A DNA stretch of 64,000 nucleotides from Streptomyces spongiicola (GCF_003122365.1 NZ_CP029254.1:4489501-4553500), one strand, 5' to 3'; shown: positions 7,764 to 18,358, numbered from the stretch's first letter. The notes: a model not told the origin generated them from the sequence alone. Translations and numbers: made by a program.

Positions 7764-9035
7764 ATGCCGGTCAGTACCCCCGCACCCGCCCGCACCCCGA
7801 ACGCGCCCGCAGGCCTCCGCGATCTCGGGGTCCTGCGCCATCAGGACCCCGAGATCGCGGAGGTCGTGCTCGGTGAGACGGCCCGGCAGGCCGAAGGCCT
7901 CCAGCTGATCGCGGCGGAGAACTTCACCTCGCCCGCGGTCCTCGCGGCGCTGGGCTCCGCACTCGCCAACAAGTACGCCGAGGGCTACCCCGGCGCACGC
8001 CACCACGGCGGCTGCGAACTCGTCGACGCCGCCGAGCGGATCGCGATCGACCGGGCGACCGCCCTCTTCGGCGCCGACCACGCCAATGTGCAGCCCCACT
8101 CGGGCTCCTCGGCGGTCCTCGCGGCGTACGCGGCGCTGCTGCGGCCGGGGGACACCGTCCTCGCGATGGGCCTGGCCTTCGGGGGGCACCTCACACACGG
8201 CTCACCGGCCAACTTCTCCGGGCGCTGGTTCACCTTCGTCCCGTACGGGGTCGACGCCGAGTCGGGGCTGCTCGACTACGAGCACATCCTCAGGCTCGCC
8301 CGCGAGCACCGGCCGAAGGCCATCGTCTGCGGATCGATCTCCTATCCCCGGCACCCCGACTACGCCGTGTTCCGGGAGATCGCCGACGAGGTCGGGGCCT
8401 ATCTGATCGCCGACGCCGCCCATCCGACGGGCCTGATCGCCGGCGGAGCGGCCCCCAGCCCGGTCCCCTACACGGACGTCGTGTGCGCCACGACGCACAA
8501 GGTGCTGCGCGGACCGCGGGGCGGGATGATCCTCTGCGGCAGCCATCTGGCGGAGCGGATCGACCGCGCGGTGTTCCCCTTCACCCAGGGCGGTGCCCAG
8601 ATGCACACGATCGCCGCCAAGGCCGTCGCCTTCGGCGAGGCGGCGACCCCGGGGTTCGCCGGCTACGCGCACCATGTCGTCGCCAACGCCAGGGTCCTCG
8701 CGGAGGGGCTGGAGGCGGAGGGGTTCGCGGTCACCACGGGCGGCACGGACACCCATCTGATCACCGCGGACCCTGCGCCGCTGGGCGTGGACGGCCGTTC
8801 GGCGCGGGCACGGCTCGCCGCCGCCGGAATGGTGCTCGACACCTGCGCGCTGCCGTACGGGGACGGCCGGGGCATCCGCCTCGGGACGGCGGCGGTCACC
8901 ACCCAGGGCATGGGCGAGGCGGAGATGGCGAGGATCGCCGTGCTCTTCACCACTGCGCTGGGCGCCGGCCCCGAGGAGATCCAAGGGGTGCGCGAGGAGG
9001 TAAGGGCTCTGGCCCGGAGGTTTCCGCCCTATTGA
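7764..9035 (+). CDS. glyA: Serine hydroxymethyltransferase
   Basis: A 423-aa PLP enzyme converting serine and tetrahydrofolate to glycine and 5,10-methylene-THF. The ATG at 7764 follows GGGAGA. Signatures include LIAAENFTS, NKYAEGYPGARHHGG, the stretch NVQPHSGSSA, and TTHKVLRGPRGG, where Lys246 forms the Schiff base with PLP. The length fits bacterial SHMT. The coding region for roughly residues 17-33 (LRDLGVLRHQDPEIAEV) is itself a perfect 22-bp inverted repeat, which is abnormal for this gene and is listed separately. Confidence 0.95.
   Translation: MPVSTPAPARTPNAPAGLRDLGVLRHQDPEIAEVVLGETARQAEGLQLIAAENFTSPAVLAALGSALANKYAEGYPGARHHGGCELVDAAERIAIDRATALFGADHANVQPHSGSSAVLAAYAALLRPGDTVLAMGLAFGGHLTHGSPANFSGRWFTFVPYGVDAESGLLDYEHILRLAREHRPKAIVCGSISYPRHPDYAVFREIADEVGAYLIADAAHPTGLIAGGAAPSPVPYTDVVCATTHKVLRGPRGGMILCGSHLAERIDRAVFPFTQGGAQMHTIAAKAVAFGEAATPGFAGYAHHVVANARVLAEGLEAEGFAVTTGGTDTHLITADPAPLGVDGRSARARLAAAGMVLDTCALPYGDGRGIRLGTAAVTTQGMGEAEMARIAVLFTTALGAGPEEIQGVREEVRALARRFPPY
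7814..7863. repeat. Perfect 22-bp inverted repeat inside glyA
   Basis: Left arm 7814-7835 and right arm 7842-7863 are exact reverse complements, separated by the 6-nt loop CGCCAT. It lies within codons 17-33 of glyA, about 50 nt after the start, and would fold into a very stable mRNA hairpin. Confidence 0.95.
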
Positions 9036-9110
9036 GGCCGGATTGGGGCCGGATCGGGGCCGGACCGCGGGTTGACCGAGGCCGGATCGAGGCCGGATCG
9101 AGGGCGGATG
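9034..9110. repeat. Degenerate 11-bp GGCCGGATCG-type repeats
   Basis: Five or six imperfect copies of G(A/G)GGCCGGAT(C/T)G in the gap after glyA. No coding potential seen. Confidence 0.6.
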
Positions 9111-9147
9111 CGGGGGACCTGCAACCGTCCGGGCCGCTGGTATGTCC

Positions 9148-9175
9148 TCGACCATGTGGTCAACAAAGCTAGTGT
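9148..9175 (+). promoter_or_regulatory. Candidate promoter of the sugar-phosphate transferase gene
   Basis: TCGACC (9148-9153) and TAGTGT (9170-9175) are separated by 16 nt and lie 40 nt before the GTG start at 9215. Confidence 0.4.
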
Positions 9176-9214
9176 GTGGGGCTGAGATGGCCAGCGATTC
9201 CTCTGGGGCAGCCC

Positions 9215-10576
9215 GTGCGTGATTACCTGCTGACGCTCTGTGTCACGGCTGCGGTGACCTACCTTCTGACCGGACCGGTGCGGAAGTTCGCCATCGCGAC
9301 CGGGGCGATGCCCGAGATCCGGGCCCGTGACGTCCACCGCGAACCGACGCCGCGGCTCGGCGGCATCGCCATGTTCTTCGGGCTGTGCGCGGGTCTGCTC
9401 GTCGCCGACCATCTGCAGAACCTCAACAGCGTGTTCGAGCTGTCCAACGAGCCCCGGGCCCTGCTCTCCGGCGCCGCGCTGATCTGGCTGATCGGCGTGC
9501 TGGACGACAAGTTCGAGATCGACGCCCTGATCAAGCTCGGCGGCCAGATGATCGCCGCGGGCGTGATGGTGATGCAGGGCCTGACGATCCTGTGGCTGCC
9601 GATCCCGGGCGTCGGGACGGTCTCCCTCACCCAGTGGCAGGGCACTCTGCTCACGGTCGCCCTGGTCCTGGTCACGATCAACGCGGTGAACTTCGTGGAC
9701 GGTCTGGACGGCCTGGCCGCGGGCATGGTGTGCATCGCGTCCGCGGCGTTCTTCCTGTACGCGTACCGGATGTGGTTCGGCTACGGCGTCGAGGCCGCGG
9801 CTCCGGCGACCCTGTTCGCCTCCGTGCTTATGGGCATGTGCCTGGGCTTCCTGCCGCACAACATGCATCCGGCGCGGATCTTCATGGGCGACTCGGGGTC
9901 GATGCTGATCGGCCTGGTGCTGGCCGCGTCCGCGATCTCGGTGACCGGCCAGGTGGACCCGGACGCGCTGAAGCTGTTCGAGGGCGGCACCCGGCAGGCC
10001 ACCCACGCTGCGCTGCCGGTCTTCATCCCGCTGCTGCTGCCGCTGACCATCATCGCGATCCCGGTGGCCGACCTGCTGCTGGCGATCGTCCGCCGGACCT
10101 GGAAGGGCGAGTCGCCGTTCGCCGCCGACCGCGGGCATCTCCATCATCGGCTGCTGGAGATCGGGCACTCGCACAGCCGCGCGGTGCTGATCATGTACTT
10201 CTGGTCGGCCCTGATCGCGTTCGGGGTCGTCCTCTACTCGGTCCACAGCGCCTCGATGTGGATCGTGTTCGCCATCGTGGTGCTGAGCTTCGTGGGCCTG
10301 GTGCTCCTGCTGCTGCCGCGCTTCACCCCGCGGGCCCCGCGCTGGGCGGAGTCCTTCGTACCGCCGCGCTACCGCCGCCGTCCGCGCCCCGCGGCGCCCG
10401 TGCCGGCCCCGGCACCGGGTATCCCGGCCGGCCGGGCGGCAGCCCCCGCCGACCCCGCCGATCCCGCCGACGCGGCCGCCGTCGGTCCCGAGGAGGGGCG
10501 CATCCCGGTGCCCGCGGGGATCAACGGGGCGACGGCGATCGGGTCGCGTTCGCGGTTCACGGCGGCGAGGAAGTAG
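9215..10576 (+). CDS. Undecaprenyl-phosphate sugar-1-phosphate transferase (MraY/WecA family)
   Basis: A 453-aa polytopic membrane enzyme that transfers a sugar-1-phosphate, usually GlcNAc-1-P, from a UDP-sugar to undecaprenyl phosphate, starting wall glycopolymer synthesis. Family motifs are the Asp pair D97-D98 (VLDDKFEID), NFVDGLDGL, FMGDSGSM and the His-rich loop GHLHHRLLEIGHSH. About eleven hydrophobic segments are visible, followed by an Ala/Pro-rich cytoplasmic tail of some 70 residues. The GTG at 9215 (protein start VRDYLLTLC) is preferred over an in-frame GTG at 9176 that has no hydrophobic context. It lies upstream of the atp operon, as in other Streptomyces. The exact sugar cannot be told. 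Confidence 0.9.
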   Translation: MRDYLLTLCVTAAVTYLLTGPVRKFAIATGAMPEIRARDVHREPTPRLGGIAMFFGLCAGLLVADHLQNLNSVFELSNEPRALLSGAALIWLIGVLDDKFEIDALIKLGGQMIAAGVMVMQGLTILWLPIPGVGTVSLTQWQGTLLTVALVLVTINAVNFVDGLDGLAAGMVCIASAAFFLYAYRMWFGYGVEAAAPATLFASVLMGMCLGFLPHNMHPARIFMGDSGSMLIGLVLAASAISVTGQVDPDALKLFEGGTRQATHAALPVFIPLLLPLTIIAIPVADLLLAIVRRTWKGESPFAADRGHLHHRLLEIGHSHSRAVLIMYFWSALIAFGVVLYSVHSASMWIVFAIVVLSFVGLVLLLLPRFTPRAPRWAESFVPPRYRRRPRPAAPVPAPAPGIPAGRAAAPADPADPADAAAVGPEEGRIPVPAGINGATAIGSRSRFTAARK

Positions 10577-11004
10577 CCGTCAACCGGGATGACCGCGATC
10601 CGTCACACAATGTGATGAAAGGATGGCGGGGTGGAGCGGCCGACGGCCCTGCGGGCCCGCGCTGTCGGCATTCCGGTACCCCGGTACCCCGGCACCCCGG
10701 TCGTGCGGCAGCCCGGCCGTCCGGGAGCCCGGGACGACCGCCGCCAGAACGTGTTCACGGCCAATACCAGACAAAGCGGTAATTTGTCCTGCACACACGC
10801 GCGACCTCACTCTCATGTGTGAGAGTTGGCACACCGACGGGTAAAGACCTCTTCAAATAGTTTGTGATACGGTTCACGAGAACCGGCGACAGAGCCGAAG
10901 GACCGCAGTGCGACGGTCTCTTCGGTGCCCGAGACCCACCTCGGACCGGATCCACGCTCGTCCTCGACGACACCCCTGCCCCACCACCCAGCGGAGTTGA
11001 CGCC
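10577..11004. promoter_or_regulatory. Leader and promoter region of the atp operon
   Basis: 428 bp without a gene. It begins with AT-richer sequence (CACACAATGTGATGAAAG, 10603-10620), has a GGTACCCC direct repeat (10674-10697), and then a markedly lower-GC stretch at 10745-10880, the likely promoter zone. A 7-bp inverted repeat (ACTCTCA-TGTG-TGAGAGT) lies at 10809-10826. TACGGT at 10868-10873 could be a -10 box but lacks a clear -35. Confidence 0.5.
10809..10826. promoter_or_regulatory. Inverted repeat, possible operator upstream of atp genes
   Basis: Perfect 7-bp arms ACTCTCA (10809-10815) and TGAGAGT (10820-10826) around TGTG, in the low-GC segment before atpI. The loop is too short of T residues downstream for a terminator, so a protein-binding site is more likely. 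Confidence 0.35.
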
Positions 11005-11442
11005 ATGCCGTCCAATGACGTCCGGACTCTCCTTCAGACCGTCGTGCCCACCGCCGCCGTCGGCGTGATCGCCGCGATCGTCAGCGGTGTGGTCGCCGGC
11101 GGCAAGGGGGCCCTCGGCGCGGTCGTCGGCACTCTGGTGGTCATCCTCTTCATGGGCATCGGGATCGTGGTGCTGCAGCGGACCGCGAAGAGCTTCCCGC
11201 AGCTGTTCCAGGCGATGGGCCTGATGCTCTACACGACGCAGCTGCTCGTGCTGTTCCTCTTCGTCGCAGCCTTCAAGGACACCACCCTGTTCAACCCCAG
11301 GACCTTCGCGGCCTCGATCGTCGCGTCGACGCTCGTCTGGGTGGCCGCACAGGCCCGTGCCCATATGAAGGCCAAGATCCTCTACGTCGAACCGGAGCCG
11401 TCGGAAGCCCGCAGGGGCGAGAAGACGGGGCCGTCGGCGTGA
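11005..11442 (+). CDS. atpI: ATP synthase assembly protein I
   Basis: A 145-aa membrane protein with four hydrophobic helices, first gene of the atp operon. AtpI helps assemble the c-ring of the Fo sector. ATG at 11005 follows GGAG; an upstream in-frame ATG at 10864 would add 47 non-hydrophobic residues with atypical composition and is rejected. Residues 1-10 (MPSNDVRTLL) precede the first helix. The C-terminal 25 residues are charged and cytoplasmic. atpB starts 226 bp downstream, the widest gap before the last gene of the operon. Confidence 0.9.
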   Translation: MPSNDVRTLLQTVVPTAAVGVIAAIVSGVVAGGKGALGAVVGTLVVILFMGIGIVVLQRTAKSFPQLFQAMGLMLYTTQLLVLFLFVAAFKDTTLFNPRTFAASIVASTLVWVAAQARAHMKAKILYVEPEPSEARRGEKTGPSA

Positions 11443-11668
11443 CGGGTAGGGCCGGGATAAGTGCGCGTTCGAGAAACTGCTATCGTCCGGTGCCAACTGC
11501 GGCACTGCGGGCGCGGGCATCTGAGCTGACGCCTGCTCGATCGCGAGGCCTCGATGCCTGACCGCCGCCCCCACATCCGAAACACCAGTCCGGTGCCGAC
11601 TCGCGGCTGCGCGCCGCGCCGACACAACGAGGTTGCCGAACCCATGCGTCACGCCGAAGGAGCCCGCG

Positions 11669-12487
11669 GTGAGTGCTGAACAGACCACGCTCGCCTTTGA
11701 CTGGAGCTGCCGCATCCTGGCCGACAACGGCTGTGGCTTTCCGGCGCCGGGCCTGCACTCCTTCCTCTTCCAGCCCATCGCCACCGTCGGCGGCTTCGAG
11801 TTCAACAAGGTGATGCTGCTCGCGCTGATCACCACGCTCGTCGTCGTCAGCTTCTTCTACGCGGCGTTCGGCAGGGCGAAGGTCGTCCCGGGCAAGCTGC
11901 AGATGATCGGCGAGGCCGGCTACGACTTCGTGCGCCGCGGAATCGTCTACGAGACCATCGGGAAGCGTGAGGGCGAGAAGTTCGTCCCGCTGATGGTCTC
12001 GATCTTCTTCTTCGTCTGGATCATGAACATCTGGTCCGTGGTCCCGCTGGCGCAGTTCCCGGTGGCGTCGATCATCGCGTACCCGATGGTCCTGGCCCTG
12101 ATCGTCTATGTGGTCTGGGTCTCGCTGACCTTCAAGCGCCACGGCTTCGTCGGCGGCTGGAAGAACATCACCGGTTACGACCCGTCGCTCGGCCCGATCA
12201 AGTGGCTGGTCTCGTTCATCGAGTTCTTCTCCAACCTGCTGGTCCGCCCGTTCACCCACGCGGTCCGGCTCTTCGCCAACATGTTCGCCGGTCATCTGAT
12301 GCTGGTGATGTTCACCATCGCCTCCTGGTACCTGCTGAACAGCTGGCTCATCCCGGCCGCCGGCGTCTCCTTCGTGATGACCATGGCCATGATCGTCTTC
12401 GAGCTCTTCGTCCAGGCCGTCCAGGCGTACGTCTTCGTCCTGCTGGCCTGCTCCTACATTCAGGGCGCTCTCGCCGAGCACCACTGA
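11669..12487 (+). CDS. atpB: F1Fo ATP synthase subunit a
   Basis: A 272-aa Fo channel subunit that forms the two proton half-channels next to the c-ring. GTG at 11669 with GAAGGAG seven nt upstream; an ATG-type extension at 11633 covers the ribosome site and is rejected. The essential Arg200 lies in HAVRLFANMFAGH, facing the c-subunit carboxylate. Five to six transmembrane helices are visible. The N-terminal CRILADNGCGF holds two cysteines outside the membrane core. Confidence 0.97.
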   Translation: MSAEQTTLAFDWSCRILADNGCGFPAPGLHSFLFQPIATVGGFEFNKVMLLALITTLVVVSFFYAAFGRAKVVPGKLQMIGEAGYDFVRRGIVYETIGKREGEKFVPLMVSIFFFVWIMNIWSVVPLAQFPVASIIAYPMVLALIVYVVWVSLTFKRHGFVGGWKNITGYDPSLGPIKWLVSFIEFFSNLLVRPFTHAVRLFANMFAGHLMLVMFTIASWYLLNSWLIPAAGVSFVMTMAMIVFELFVQAVQAYVFVLLACSYIQGALAEHH

Positions 12488-12566
12488 GCCCCGCCTCGCC
12501 CGCACCACTCCCAGAACGTCCGGTGGCCAACCCCCACCGGTCCGTAGATGAAAAGGAAGAATCAGC

Positions 12567-12803
12567 ATGGCTGCCACTGAGACCCTCGCCGCTGTCTCCG
12601 GTTCGCTCGGCTCCATCGGTTACGGCCTCGCCGCCATCGGCCCCGGCATCGGCGTCGGCATCGTCTTCGGTAACGGCACCCAGGCCCTGGCCCGTCAGCC
12701 CGAGGCCGCCGGCCTGATCCGCGCCAACCAGATCCTCGGCTTCGCCTTCTGTGAGGCGCTCGCCCTCATCGGCATCGTCATGCCGTTCGTTTACGGTCCG
12801 TGA
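12567..12803 (+). CDS. atpE: F1Fo ATP synthase subunit c
   Basis: A 78-aa hairpin of two transmembrane helices that multimerises into the rotor ring. The polar loop RQP is residues 43-45, and the proton-carrying carboxylate is Glu63 (FCEALALIG). The Gly-rich first helix (GPGIGVGIVFGNG) packs the inner ring. ATG 12567 follows AAGGAAG. Confidence 0.97.
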   Translation: MAATETLAAVSGSLGSIGYGLAAIGPGIGVGIVFGNGTQALARQPEAAGLIRANQILGFAFCEALALIGIVMPFVYGP

Positions 12804-12842
12804 CCTGACCCCTCACCGACCACTTATCGACGAAAGGCACTG

Positions 12843-12848
12843 ATGTGA
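12843..12848 (+). promoter_or_regulatory. Start-stop element overlapping the atpF start
   Basis: ATG immediately followed by TGA, sharing its last base of ATG with the GTG start of atpF. It is at a good distance from the ribosome site GAAAGG (12831-12836), so ribosomes may be loaded there first. Confidence 0.5.
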
Positions 12849-13393
12849 TCGCCAACCTCGTTCAGCTGGCGGCCGGGGAGGAGCAGAGCCCGCTCCTTCC
12901 CCCGGGCCCCGAGCTGCTCGTCGGCACGATCGCCTTCGCCATCGTCTTCTTCTTCCTCGCCAAGAAGCTCCTCCCGAACATCAACAGGGTTCTGGAGGAG
13001 CGCCGCGAGGCCATCGAAGGCGGCATGGAGAAGGCCGAGGCGGCCCAGGTCGAGGCCCAGAGCGTGCTCGAGCAGTACCGCGCTCAGCTCGCCGAGGCCC
13101 GTCACGAGGCCGCGCGTCTGCGCCAGGAGGCCACGGAGCAGGGCGCCGCGATCATCGCCGAGATGCGCGCGGAAGGCCAGCGGCAGCGCGAGGAGATCGT
13201 CGCCGCCGGCCACGCCCAGATCGAGGCCGACCGCAAGGCCGCGGCGTCCGCGCTGCGCCAGGACGTGGGCCAGCTGGCCACCGACCTGGCCGGCAAGCTG
13301 GTCGGTGAGTCCCTCGAGGACCACGCCCGCCAGAGCCGTGTCATCGACCGCTTCCTCGACGAGCTCGAGGAGAAGGCCGAGGCCGCCCGATGA
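12845..13393 (+). CDS. atpF: F1Fo ATP synthase subunit b
   Basis: A 182-aa peripheral stalk subunit: one transmembrane helix (about residues 25-45, GTIAFAIVFFFLAKK) followed by a long charged coiled coil that reaches the delta subunit. The GTG start at 12845 overlaps a start-stop element, ATGTGA at 12843-12848. GAAAGG lies upstream. The 3' end overlaps atpH by 4 nt (ATGA), implying translational coupling. Confidence 0.96.
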   Translation: MIANLVQLAAGEEQSPLLPPGPELLVGTIAFAIVFFFLAKKLLPNINRVLEERREAIEGGMEKAEAAQVEAQSVLEQYRAQLAEARHEAARLRQEATEQGAAIIAEMRAEGQRQREEIVAAGHAQIEADRKAAASALRQDVGQLATDLAGKLVGESLEDHARQSRVIDRFLDELEEKAEAAR

Positions 13394-14205
13394 ACGGAGC
13401 GAGCCGCGAGGCACTGGCCGCCGCACGCGAGCGTCTCGACGCGCTGACCGACAGCACGTCGGCCGACGCGGCGAAGCTCGCCGAGGAGCTGGTCGCCGTC
13501 ACCGCGCTGCTCGACCGCGAGGTGTCGCTGCGTCGGGTCCTGACCGACCCGGCGCAGCCCGGTGAGGGCAAGGCCGAGCTGGCCGCCCGGCTGCTGAGCG
13601 GTCAGGTGGGCGGCGAGTCCGCCGACCTGGTCTCCGGGATGGTCCGCTCCCGCTGGTCGCAGTCCCGCGACCTGGTGGACGCGCTGGAGAGGCTGGCGGC
13701 CACCGCCGAGCTCACGGCCGCGCAGCGGGCCGGCACCCTGGACGGCGTCGAGGACGAGCTGTTCCGGTTCGGCCGGATCGTCGCGTCCAACCCGTCGCTG
13801 CGTGCCGCGCTGACCGACCGGACCGCCACGGCGGCCGCCAAGTCCCAGCTGGTCCGAGGCCTCCTCGGCGGCAAGGTCGACCCCGTCACCGAGCGGCTCG
13901 TGGTCCGTCTTGTCACGGCACCCCGTGGACGTAGCCTGGAAGCGGGACTCGAGTCCCTCTCCAAGCTCGCCGCCGAGCGCCGGAACCGGCTGGTCGCCGT
14001 GGTCACCTCCGCGGTACCGCTGTCCGACCGGCAGAAGCAGCGCCTCGCAGCCGTGCTGGCGAACGTGTACGGCCGTGAGATGCATCTGAACCTGGACGTG
14101 GACCCCGGGGTCCTCGGCGGGATCTCGGTGCGGGTCGGCGACGAGCTGATCGACGGGACGGTCCTGGACCGCATCGCCGAGGCACAGCGCCGCCTCACGG
14201 GCTGA
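13390..14205 (+). CDS. atpH: F1Fo ATP synthase subunit delta
   Basis: A 271-aa stalk subunit joining subunit b to the top of F1. It is longer than the roughly 180-aa delta of Proteobacteria, as is usual in Actinobacteria. The conserved C-terminal OSCP segment includes LDVDPGVLGGISVRVGDELI. The start overlaps atpF by 4 nt. Confidence 0.95.
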   Translation: MNGASREALAAARERLDALTDSTSADAAKLAEELVAVTALLDREVSLRRVLTDPAQPGEGKAELAARLLSGQVGGESADLVSGMVRSRWSQSRDLVDALERLAATAELTAAQRAGTLDGVEDELFRFGRIVASNPSLRAALTDRTATAAAKSQLVRGLLGGKVDPVTERLVVRLVTAPRGRSLEAGLESLSKLAAERRNRLVAVVTSAVPLSDRQKQRLAAVLANVYGREMHLNLDVDPGVLGGISVRVGDELIDGTVLDRIAEAQRRLTG

Positions 14206-14352
14206 CCGGCCACCCAAGTCAGAAAAGAATTGCTAGAGCGGCCCGGTTGGGCCGCAGAGGATTCCTGGGGGTCCCGCGGCGCGAGCCGTCATGGACACAG
14301 CCCCAGACCCCCAAAGAAACTTCGGGCCCAACAAGGAGAGCAGGGAACCCAG

Positions 14353-15951
<1,599 letters not shown>

Positions 15952-15971
15952 CGACGGAAGGGACCTGACTC

Positions 15972-16889
15972 ATGGGAGCCCAGCTCCGGGTCTACAAGCG
16001 TCGTATCAAGACGGTCAGCGCGACGAAGAAGATCACCAAGGCGATGGAGATGATCTCCGCCTCGCGCATCGTCAAGGCGCAGCGCAAGGTGGCGGCCTCC
16101 ACGCCGTACGCGACCGAGCTGACCCGCGCGGTCACCGCGGTGGCGACCGGTTCGAACACGAAGCACCCGCTGACCACGGAGGCGGAGTCCCCGGCCCGTG
16201 CCGCGGTCCTGCTCCTCACCAGCGACCGCGGGCTGGCCGGCGGCTACTCCTCCAACGCCATCAAGACGGCCGCCCGGCTGACCGAGCGGCTCCGCGGCGA
16301 GGGCAAGGAGGTCGACACCTATGTCGTCGGCCGCAAGGGCGTGGCCTACTACGGCTTCCGTGAACTTCCGATCGCGGACTCCTGGACGGGCTTCACCGAC
16401 AACCCGTCGTACGCCGACGCCAAGGAGATCGCGGCGCCCCTGATCGAGGCGATCGAGAAGGACACGGGCGAGGGCGGCGTGGACGAACTCCACATCGTCT
16501 TCACCGAGTTCGTCTCGATGCTGACGCAGACGCCGGTCGACGGCCGGCTGCTGCCGCTCAGCCTCGGCGAGGCGGAGGCCGGGGGCGGCGGGAAGGACGA
16601 GCTGCTTCCGCTGTTCGACTTCGAGCCGTCGGCGGAGGACGTCCTCGACGCGCTGCTGCCCCGGTACGTCGAGAGCCGGATCTACAACGCCCTGCTTCAG
16701 GCCGCGGCTTCCGAGCACGCGTCCCGCCGCAAGGCGATGAAGTCGGCGACCGACAACGCGGGTGACCTGATCAACACCTACACCCGACTTGCCAACGCGG
16801 CCCGCCAGGCCGACATCACCCAGGAAATCAGCGAGATCGTCGGTGGCGCGAGCGCCCTGGCCGACGCGACCGCGGGGAGTGACTACTAA
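15972..16889 (+). CDS. atpG: F1Fo ATP synthase subunit gamma
   Basis: A 305-aa central shaft subunit. The conserved N-terminal helix IKTVSATKKITKAMEMIS and the C-terminal helix (RQADITQEISEIVGGA) pair as the rotating coiled coil. ATG 15972 follows AAGGGA. Its stop overlaps the atpD start by one base (TAATG). Confidence 0.97.
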   Translation: MGAQLRVYKRRIKTVSATKKITKAMEMISASRIVKAQRKVAASTPYATELTRAVTAVATGSNTKHPLTTEAESPARAAVLLLTSDRGLAGGYSSNAIKTAARLTERLRGEGKEVDTYVVGRKGVAYYGFRELPIADSWTGFTDNPSYADAKEIAAPLIEAIEKDTGEGGVDELHIVFTEFVSMLTQTPVDGRLLPLSLGEAEAGGGGKDELLPLFDFEPSAEDVLDALLPRYVESRIYNALLQAAASEHASRRKAMKSATDNAGDLINTYTRLANAARQADITQEISEIVGGASALADATAGSDY

Positions 16890-18343
16890 TGACCACCACT
16901 GTTGAGCCGACCGTTCCGGCCGGCGTGGCCACCGGCCGCGTCGCGCGGGTCATCGGCCCGGTCGTCGACGTGGAGTTCCCCGTCGACGCGATGCCGGAGA
17001 TCTACAACGCGCTGTCCGTCGAGGTCCCGGACCCGGCTGCCCCGGGCACGACCAAGACCCTGACGCTCGAGGTCGCGCAGCACCTCGGCGAGGGCGTCGT
17101 GCGCACCATCTCGATGCAGCCCACCGACGGCCTGGTCCGCCAGGCCCCGGTGACCGACACGGGCAAGGGCATCACCGTCCCGGTCGGCGACTTCACCAAG
17201 GGCAAGGTGTTCAACACCCTCGGTGAGGTGCTGAACGAGCCGGAGGCCAACGGCCAGGAGTCCGAGCGCTGGGAGATCCACCGCAAGGCCCCGAAGTTCG
17301 AGGACCTCGAGTCCAAGACCGAGATGTTCGAGACCGGCCTGAAGGTCGTCGACCTTCTCACCCCGTACGTCAAGGGCGGGAAGATCGGTCTGTTCGGTGG
17401 CGCCGGCGTCGGCAAGACCGTCCTCATCCAGGAAATGATCATGCGTGTGGCGAAGCTGCACGAGGGCGTTTCCGTGTTCGCCGGCGTCGGTGAGCGCACC
17501 CGTGAGGGCAACGACCTCATCGCCGAGATGGAGGAGTCCGGCGTTCTGGACAAGACCGCGCTGGTCTTCGGCCAGATGGACGAGCCCCCGGGCACCCGTC
17601 TGCGGGTCGCCCTGGCCGGTCTGACCATGGCGGAGTACTTCCGCGATGTGCAGAAGCAGGACGTGCTGTTCTTCATCGACAACATCTTCCGCTTCACCCA
17701 GGCCGGTTCCGAGGTGTCCACCCTGCTCGGCCGCATGCCGTCCGCGGTGGGCTACCAGCCGAACCTGGCGGACGAGATGGGCCTCCTCCAGGAGCGCATC
17801 ACCTCGACCCGCGGTCACTCGATCACCTCGATGCAGGCGATCTACGTCCCCGCGGACGACCTGACCGACCCGGCGCCGGCGACCACCTTCGCCCACCTCG
17901 ACGCGACGACGGTGCTCTCCCGTCCGATCTCCGAGAAGGGCATCTACCCCGCGGTGGACCCGCTGGACTCCACGTCCCGCATCCTGGACCCGCGCTACAT
18001 CTCGCAGGACCACTACACGACCGCCATGCGCGTCAAGGGGATCCTCCAGAAGTACAAGGACCTCCAGGACATCATCGCGATCCTCGGCATCGACGAACTG
18101 GGCGAGGAGGACAAGCTGGTCGTCCACCGTGCCCGTCGGGTCGAGCGCTTCCTGTCCCAGAACACCCACGCGGCGAAGCAGTTCACCGGCGTGGACGGCT
18201 CGGACGTTCCGCTGGACGAGTCGATCGCCGCGTTCAACGCGATCTGCGACGGCGACTTCGACCACTTCCCGGAGCAGGCCTTCTTCATGTGCGGTGGTCT
18301 CGAGGACCTCAAGAAGAACGCCAAGGAGCTGGGCGTCTCCTGA
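16889..18343 (+). CDS. atpD: F1Fo ATP synthase subunit beta
   Basis: A 484-aa catalytic subunit. The P-loop GGAGVGKT is residues 170-177 (Lys176), the catalytic glutamate lies in GVGERTREGND, and the Walker B strand is VLFFIDNIFRF. The DELSEED-like lever appears as DELGEEDKL in the C-terminal domain. The ATG overlaps the atpG stop codon. Confidence 0.98.
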   Translation: MTTTVEPTVPAGVATGRVARVIGPVVDVEFPVDAMPEIYNALSVEVPDPAAPGTTKTLTLEVAQHLGEGVVRTISMQPTDGLVRQAPVTDTGKGITVPVGDFTKGKVFNTLGEVLNEPEANGQESERWEIHRKAPKFEDLESKTEMFETGLKVVDLLTPYVKGGKIGLFGGAGVGKTVLIQEMIMRVAKLHEGVSVFAGVGERTREGNDLIAEMEESGVLDKTALVFGQMDEPPGTRLRVALAGLTMAEYFRDVQKQDVLFFIDNIFRFTQAGSEVSTLLGRMPSAVGYQPNLADEMGLLQERITSTRGHSITSMQAIYVPADDLTDPAPATTFAHLDATTVLSRPISEKGIYPAVDPLDSTSRILDPRYISQDHYTTAMRVKGILQKYKDLQDIIAILGIDELGEEDKLVVHRARRVERFLSQNTHAAKQFTGVDGSDVPLDESIAAFNAICDGDFDHFPEQAFFMCGGLEDLKKNAKELGVS

Positions 18344-18358
18344 GTCCCGCGACTCACG

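Noticed and set aside
10864..11004. N-terminal extension of atpI from ATG 10864
   Set aside because: It runs through the low-GC promoter region, lacks coding bias, and the ATG at 11005 has a ribosome site and the conserved start MPSNDVRTLL.
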